DNA of 10,000 nt from Trachelipus rathkii. Lineage: Eukaryota; Arthropoda; Malacostraca; Isopoda; Trachelipodidae. The translations under genes and the position numbers were made by a program. Below, in pieces: positions 8,980 to 10,000 of this stretch; position 1 is the stretch's first letter, and each line of letters opens with the position of its first letter. The notes beneath the pieces are model-generated. The model did not search any database. It was not told where the DNA came from and saw only the letters and a list, made by a program, of their open reading frames with translations. The stretch is taken from NCBI GenBank assembly GCA_015478945.1, contig JABUQX010131044.1, positions 12,501-22,500 of the forward strand, given 5' to 3'.

Positions 8980-9340
8980 GGGAATATTGCGCTGGGAATA
9001 TTCCCTTGAAAGATGTATTCAGCGGTTTGCCATTTGTAGACGTAAAAATAAACGGTAGGTCAATGTATGGGTTAGTGGACTCCGGTTGTTCAAATTCGTT
9101 TTCAAAAAAAATGGCGAGAAAAGTGAGGAGGGAAACGCTTAATAGGGGTCGATGGAAGGAACGTAGAAACGATGAGTAAAGAAGAGGTGTCGATAGAAAT
9201 CGATGGAATGGAATCTGTTTTCGATGTTTTAGTGCTGGAGAAGATGATGGGAAACATTGATATTATCCTTGGTATCGATGTCATAAAGAGGTTTGGCGGG
9301 GTGTTAATAAAAGAAGACGGAATTAGATTCGGTACCGATA
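8952..9340 (+). pseudogene. Gypsy-like aspartic protease (retropepsin), frameshifted
   Basis: The protease would cut the polyprotein as a dimer. In one frame it reads LPFVDVKINGRSMYGLVDSG with the catalytic D-S-G at 9078-9086 (DSGCS). The frame then changes between about 9105 and 9127, probably by a one-base slip near the A8 run at 9104-9111. The other frame reads GVDGRNVETMSKEEVSIEID and IDIILGIDVIKRFGGVLI; ILG is the second conserved retropepsin strand (9262-9273). The halves are joined only across the frameshift, so this copy makes no whole protease. Confidence 0.8.
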
Positions 9341-10000
9341 GTTCGGAGGGAAGAGACAAAATCTACAAAGAGAAAGAAGTTAAAAAGGAAGAGGAGTATT
9401 ACGAAATCGATGACAAAGATTTCTCAGGTGTTTTTAATGGAAAATTCTGGAGCGTAAAATGGAAATGGAAAGATAAGGAACCATGTCTAAAGAATAAATT
9501 ACCATTGTATAAAAAGAATTTAAAAAAAGAGGTGAAAGAGAAATTTGACGAAGAGGTGGAAAGTTGGATTAAAGAGGGAATTTTAGTGGAATGGGATGGT
9601 AATGAGGGGAACGGAGTATTGCCTTTAATGGTGGTGGATCAAATTAGAAAAGGGAAAGTGAGGCCGGTGTTGGATTATAGGGAGTTGAATAAATTTGTGT
9701 CATGCCATACGGGTGATGAAGTGGGAATATGTGATGAGTCGATAAGGATCTGGAGAAAAATTAGAGGCGGGAGAAAGATAGTAGATTTGAAAGCAGCTTA
9801 TCTGCAGATAAGAGTAGACAAGAGTTTGTGGAAACATCAGTTGGTAGATTTTAAAGGAAAAATCTATTGTTTGACAAGGTTGGGCTTCGGACTATGTAGT
9901 GCGCCGAGAATAATGACGAAGATTTTGAGAGTAGTGAGGGAGAGGGATAGGAAGGTGTTGAAAGGAACGGAATCATACATAGATGATATCCTGGTAAATG
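9127..10000 (+). CDS. Gypsy-like Pol: end of protease and reverse transcriptase, open to window end
   Basis: An uninterrupted frame of 291 codons follows a TGA at 9124-9126; the first ATG is 9172. After the protease C-half (to about 9340) comes a charged linker. RT then reads KLPLYKKNLKKEV, ESWIKEGILVEW (fingers), KVRPVLDYRELNKFVSCHTG (9658-9717), RKIVDLKAAYLQIRVDKS with the first catalytic Asp at 9784-9786, YCLTRLGFGLCSAPRIM, and SYIDDILVN with the catalytic pair at 9982-9987. All core palm residues are intact. The text departs from standard gypsy RT (no YPLP segment after the DYR motif; VDLKAAYLQI rather than LDL-x-x-GYHQI), so it belongs to a divergent subgroup. The protein continues beyond the window; with Gag and protease broken, this copy is probably not autonomous. 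Confidence 0.85.

Larger units (their letters stand above)
8292..10000 (+). mobile_element. Ty3/gypsy-like retrotransposon, 5' part (gag-protease-RT)
   Basis: The order Gag, two zinc knuckles, DSG protease, RT, all on the + strand, with RT directly after protease (no integrase between), is that of Ty3/gypsy-type elements and differs from the copia order at the other end of the window. Gag has three in-frame stops (8358, 8409, 8508), and frame changes occur near 8830, 8960 and 9120. From 9127 the frame is open to the end of the window. RNase H, integrase and 3' LTR would lie beyond 10000. It is less decayed than the copia element. Confidence 0.85.

Overview
This is eukaryotic repeat-rich DNA, best read as the inside of an intron-bearing animal gene packed with transposable-element remains. 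The very long (AT)n and (ATT)n microsatellites, the Ty1/copia plus divergent Ty3/gypsy-like elements, and an APE-type LINE whose protein ends in GCGPPGSRDEPLH suggest an arthropod, most likely a decapod crustacean. The taxon is inferred; there is no rRNA or mitochondrial marker to confirm it.

Layout. 1-2460: a decayed Ty1/copia retrotransposon on the + strand. Its domain order (protease, integrase, acidic linker, reverse transcriptase) is still readable across several frames, and it is broken off before the catalytic YVDD of RT. 2503-3098: (TA)n, a ~180 bp unclassified A/T-rich repeat, then (TTA)n and (AT)n. 3099-5762: a long 5'-truncated LINE on the - strand (end of the endonuclease, connector, RT, C-terminus, 3'UTR) with many stops and frameshifts. 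5763-6144: (TA)n, an inverted second copy of the unclassified repeat, and more (TA)n. 6145-6452 and 6584-7169: two short 3' fragments of the same LINE, head to head across an (AT)n/(TG)n block. 7170-7298: (AT)n. 7346-7466: a 121-base open exon on the - strand with good splice sites, encoding part of a GRAM domain like that of TBC1D8/TBC1D9 Rab-GAPs. 7475-8130: (TAA)/(TTA)n tracts holding two tRNA-derived SINE copies, one with a full tRNA-Met-like head. 8292-10000: the 5' half of a Ty3/gypsy-like element on the + strand (Gag, two zinc knuckles, protease, RT). It is damaged in Gag and protease, but the last 874 bases are one uninterrupted frame that runs off the window.

How the parts relate. 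The only likely host coding sequence is the GRAM exon. The LINE copies and the SINEs appear to share a 3' end: a C-run/G-run hairpin followed by an A-rich AAGGTAG-type stretch and a microsatellite tail. This is what is expected if the SINEs are mobilised by the LINE. Microsatellites border nearly every LINE and SINE end. I see no prokaryotic-style operon, CRISPR array or new cellular system. The points most worth a second look are the exon whose splice acceptor is built from a microsatellite, the LINE/SINE shared tail, the divergent gypsy-like RT, and the unclassified A9-CCG-T9 repeat.
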